Positions 61,776 through 64,000 of a stretch of 64,000 nt of DNA are shown here, piece after piece. The position numbers and the translations under genes are program-made. Origin of the DNA: Xylanibacter brevis ATCC 19188 (lineage in GTDB: Bacteria; Bacteroidota; Bacteroidia; Bacteroidales; Bacteroidaceae). Below the pieces are notes generated by a model. It did not search any database, had not been told where the DNA came from, and worked only from the letters and a program-made list of their open reading frames with translations. The DNA lies in contig NZ_JHXM01000013.1 of the NCBI RefSeq assembly GCF_000621725.1, forward strand, positions 1 through 64,000, written 5' to 3'. Position 1 is the first letter of the stretch. Each line of letters opens with the position of its first letter.

Positions 61776-62807
61776 TTATTTGATGCCTCTTTCGTTGAGT
61801 GCTTTAGCATAGAGTGCTGCGTTGTGTAGGTGCTCCTGATAGTTGCGGGCAAAAACGTGTGTGCCCGAAAAATCGCTGTTGGCGCACATGTACAGATAGT
61901 CGTGCGCTTGGCGGTTGAGCACCGCGTCGATGCCTTTGATGCTTGCCACTTTGATTGGGCCAGGAGGCAGTCCGATGTGTGCATAGGTGTTGTAGGGGCT
62001 CTCAACGCTGAGATGGTTGTGGTAGATGCGCTTCAGGTTGAAGTCCTTCAAGGCAAACTTCACCGTGGGATCGGCCTGCAAGGGCATACCGGTCTTCAGT
62101 CTGTTCAGGTACATCCCTGCTATCATTGGCTTTTCCGCTGTGTTTGCCGTTTCCTCGTCCACAATACTTGCTAGCGTTGCTACTTCATTAGGAGTCAGTC
62201 CCAACTTTTGTGCTTTTTCCTGTCGTTCGTCGGTCCAAAAGGCATCGTGCTCTTTCTGCATGCGCTGCATCAGTTTCTCGAGTGTCATATCCCAGTAAAC
62301 CTCGTATGTGTTTGGCACGAACATAGCCACGATGGTGGCCGTGTCGTAGCCGTATTTCTCGCAAATCTCTTCTGAAGTCAATGCTTGCACCAGCTCTGTG
62401 CTGTCCACCATCAGCTTCTGCGAAAGTCTGCCAGCGAGAAGCTCAGTGGTTCTGGCTTCGGGGATGGTCAGCATCATAGGCTGCTGATGTCCGTTTTTCA
62501 TGTGGCGGAACACGGTGAAGGTGTTCATTCCTGGTGTGATGAGATATCGTCCTGTTCGTATGTTTTTTTCGTATCCATAGTGTCGGGCCAGCGTGCGGAA
62601 ACCCGCTAACTGACAACTGTTGGCAATATCTGCAAGTTTCGTGTAAACGGAATCGGGCGTGTCGTCACCATCGATATAGACGAATTGATCTTCGTTGCTT
62701 TTAGAGAAAGTACAAAAGAAATAGTAAAAAATGATACTTACGATGATCAGCATCGAGATAGCTGCTGGCCAAAGGTAATATTTGGCTTTTTTCTTATGGT
62801 CTTGCAT
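61776..62807 (-). CDS. mltG: Endolytic murein transglycosylase
   Basis: 343 residues. A single N-terminal membrane helix (about 13-33) is followed by a LysM-like domain and the YceG catalytic domain with LASIVDEETAN (Glu218 or 219 catalytic) and GMYLNRLKTGMPLQADPTV. It cuts growing glycan strands and sets their length. Confidence 0.95.
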   Translation of the reverse strand: MQDHKKKAKYYLWPAAISMLIIVSIIFYYFFCTFSKSNEDQFVYIDGDDTPDSVYTKLADIANSCQLAGFRTLARHYGYEKNIRTGRYLITPGMNTFTVFRHMKNGHQQPMMLTIPEARTTELLAGRLSQKLMVDSTELVQALTSEEICEKYGYDTATIVAMFVPNTYEVYWDMTLEKLMQRMQKEHDAFWTDERQEKAQKLGLTPNEVATLASIVDEETANTAEKPMIAGMYLNRLKTGMPLQADPTVKFALKDFNLKRIYHNHLSVESPYNTYAHIGLPPGPIKVASIKGIDAVLNRQAHDYLYMCANSDFSGTHVFARNYQEHLHNAALYAKALNERGIK

Positions 62808-62838
62808 GTGTGTGTATCCCTTTTAAAGTTTTGCAATG

Positions 62839-62846
62839 CAAAGTTA
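62839..62846 (-). promoter_or_regulatory. Promoter -7 box of mltG
   Basis: Plus CAAAGTTA gives TAACTTTG on the minus strand, 31 bases before the start codon. Confidence 0.65.
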
Positions 62847-62947
62847 CAGCTTTTTCTGTAATTACGAATACTTTTTGAGGAATTTTCTAATAAAAAATGG
62901 ATTTGTATGCTTTCTGTAAAAATACCAAAATAAGTGTGAAAGCTAAG

Positions 62948-63030
62948 TGGGTGCTGATGGATTCGAACCACCGAAGTCGAAAGACAGCAGATTTACAGTC
63001 TGCCCCATTTGGCCACTCTGGAAAACACCC
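62948..63030 (-). tRNA. tRNA-Tyr (anticodon GTA)
   Basis: An 83-nt type II tRNA. The acceptor GGGTGTT pairs with AGCACCC (one T-G pair) with discriminator A. Anticodon stem CAGA/TCTG surrounds CTGTAAA with anticodon GTA. A long variable arm and T arm GGTGG-TTCGAAT-CCATC follow. CCA is not encoded. Confidence 0.94.
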
Positions 63031-63225
63031 GTTTTTCAAAAGCGAGTGCAAAGGTATACATTTTTTTTGATATTAGCAAATGTTTTGGAAATAAAGTTTT
63101 GTTTTTCCTCCAATAATGTGCAAATTGTAGCTTTTCCACCTTATATTATTGCAATTATTATCCATTTAACTGCCCATTTAGCAGATTTATGCAGTGAAAT
63201 GCTTGTTACCTCAATTTTTTTTTGT

Positions 63226-63383
63226 AATTTCGCATCGCTTTTGAAGAAGTTATTTATATAACGACTCAAAAGGTGTATATAACCATTATTCCCAACCACA
63301 GGCCATCTGTGAAGAGGGCTGTGGAAAAATCTTAGTTTTTGTGTTAGTTTCCACCATCCGTGATGGATGGTGGTTCTTTTTAT
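63226..63383 (+). ncRNA. Candidate structured RNA upstream of the phosphatase gene
   Basis: Plus-strand TTG 63204-63206 and TAATTTCG 63226-63233 (19-base spacing) form a plausible promoter. Downstream there is no ORF, but a small hairpin (GTTAT-TTAT-ATAAC, 63249-63262), a CCACAG/CTGTGG stem (63296-63324) and a strong terminator (CCACCATCC-GTGAT-GGATGGTGG, 63351-63373, then TTCTTTTT). The predicted RNA is about 140 bases. The next gene has its own promoter, so this is likely a separate transcript; a leader role is the alternative. Confidence 0.42.
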
Positions 63384-63436
63384 CCAGATTTTCAAATTAA
63401 TTCGGCAGCTAGTGCCGTTAATCGACTAAATATTTA

Positions 63437-63444
63437 TAACTTTG
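63437..63444 (+). promoter_or_regulatory. Promoter -7 box of the phosphatase gene
   Basis: TAACTTTG lies 26 bases before the start codon at 63471. Confidence 0.65.
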
Positions 63445-63470
63445 CACCTCAAATCTAATCATTGGTTCAG

Positions 63471-64000
63471 ATGACGAAAAGCTACGATACATACATTTTT
63501 GATCTTGACGGCACCTTGCTGGAGACGTTAGAGGACTTGACTGCCGCCGTGAACTATGCCATGAGAACGCATGGCATGCCCGAACATTCTTTGGCAGATG
63601 TGCGCCGCTTTGTAGGTAATGGCGTGAAGATGCTGATGGTTCGTGCAGTACCTTCTGGTGAGGCTAACCCTCAGTTTGAGGCTGCCTTTGCCACGTTTCG
63701 TGCCTACTATATGGATCATTCTCTTGATACGACGCGTCCCTATGCCGGCATTCCAGAGTTGTTGGCAGAGTTGAAGAGTAGGGGCAAGCGTATAGCTGTG
63801 GTCAGCAATAAGTTCTGTGCTGCTACGCAGTCGCTCTGTCGTCATTTCTTCCCCGACACCGTCGAGGTGGCCATTGGTGAACACGAATCAGAAGGCATCC
63901 GCAAGAAACCTGCCCCCGACACCGTGATAGAAGCCCTCAAACAACTGGGTGTGGGAAAAGAGAATGCTGTGTATGTGGGCGACAGCGAGGTCGATCTGCA
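63471..64000 (+). CDS. HAD hydrolase, phosphoglycolate-phosphatase-like, partial
   Basis: An open frame of 176 residues that runs off the window. Motif I is YIFDLDGTLLETLEDL, motif II IAVVSNKF, motif III KKPAPDTV and motif IV YVGDSEVDL. The cap and spacing match Gph-type phosphatases, but HAD substrates are hard to assign from sequence. It has its own promoter after the terminator at 63351-63383. Confidence 0.85.
   Translation, partial: MTKSYDTYIFDLDGTLLETLEDLTAAVNYAMRTHGMPEHSLADVRRFVGNGVKMLMVRAVPSGEANPQFEAAFATFRAYYMDHSLDTTRPYAGIPELLAELKSRGKRIAVVSNKFCAATQSLCRHFFPDTVEVAIGEHESEGIRKKPAPDTVIEALKQLGVGKENAVYVGDSEVDL

Noticed and set aside
61647..61829. Plus-strand 60-residue frame between glnS and mltG
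   Set aside because: It starts inside the predicted promoter, crosses the hairpin and runs into the mltG end; composition is not protein-like.
62947..63261. Plus-strand frame of 104 residues covering tRNA-Tyr
   Set aside because: Its first third is the complement of the tRNA; the rest is AT-rich spacer.

Overview
The window looks like chromosomal DNA of a Bacteroidota bacterium of the order Bacteroidales, most likely the Prevotella group (Prevotella, Xylanibacter or Segatella). The evidence is as follows. Most promoters I can place have the Bacteroidales -7 box TAnnTTTG, several with a TTG or TTTG about 19-20 bases upstream. Shine-Dalgarno sequences are rare. Three large secreted proteins end in short tails resembling the type IX secretion sorting tail. 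The gene content (methylmalonyl-CoA enzymes, a TonB receptor with a carboxypeptidase-like N-terminus, a DUF4348-like lipoprotein, long GDP-fucose synthase, GH13_8-type branching enzyme) fits that group. The genus is inference.

Layout. 1-316: end of an IS3-family insertion sequence. 594-8667: secreted tricorn-like protease, thioredoxin-fold protein, tRNA-Arg, then an operon of lipoprotein, murB, metallo-hydrolase and a Cys-rich PAS-like protein. 8684-9555: three-gene envelope operon (YtxH, holin-like, unknown). 9768-15145: SPOR lipoprotein, ruvX, def, a large TPR protein and a secreted CotH protein. 15207-19290: thrS, rubredoxin, infC-rpmI-rplT. 19368-23262 (minus): exopolysaccharide tyrosine kinase, rfbA and a HAD protein. 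23395-26280: unknown gene, ZapB-like coiled coil, zapA and rny. 26392-32698: short DnaJ-like protein, kdsB, then MORN protein, YhcH-like protein, glycogen branching enzyme and a membrane protein. 32794-35390 (minus): methylmalonyl-CoA epimerase, carboxyltransferase, a 50-residue protein and a biotin carrier. 35550-41501 (minus): LruC-type lipoprotein, TonB receptor, FemAB/GNAT-like protein. 41592-47644: nitroreductase, DUF2520, kdsC, maf, an acidic unknown, rarA, a TRIC-type channel and trpF. 47793-54223: two large secreted glycoside hydrolases. 54285-57625 (minus): GDP-fucose pathway manC-gmd-fcl. 57693-63030 (minus): DedA, TPR protein, glnS, mltG, tRNA-Tyr. 63471-end: start of a phosphoglycolate-phosphatase-like gene.

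How the genes work together. Most are housekeeping: translation (thrS, glnS, infC, rpmI, rplT, def, two tRNAs), peptidoglycan (murB, mltG, zapA), LPS and capsule sugars (kdsB, kdsC, rfbA, manC, gmd, fcl, tyrosine kinase), and fermentation to propionate or succinate (epimerase and decarboxylase set). The accessory part is the secreted glucanase pair with its own promoter and a flanking palindrome.

The most unusual structure is non-coding. Two intergenic arrays (17175-17464 and 40198-40461) keep a strict 22-bp period over about 12-13 units. Each contains five palindromes of form TCTAG-N3-CTAGA on the same 22-bp register, next to CACTTTT-type and GCCGTAAC-type modules. I know of no named family for them. 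Also notable are a duplicated 60-bp divergent-promoter cassette (41508-41567 and 45034-45093), three promoter-plus-terminator units without an ORF that may be small RNAs, and a duplicated tRNA-Arg 3' end followed by its own terminator.
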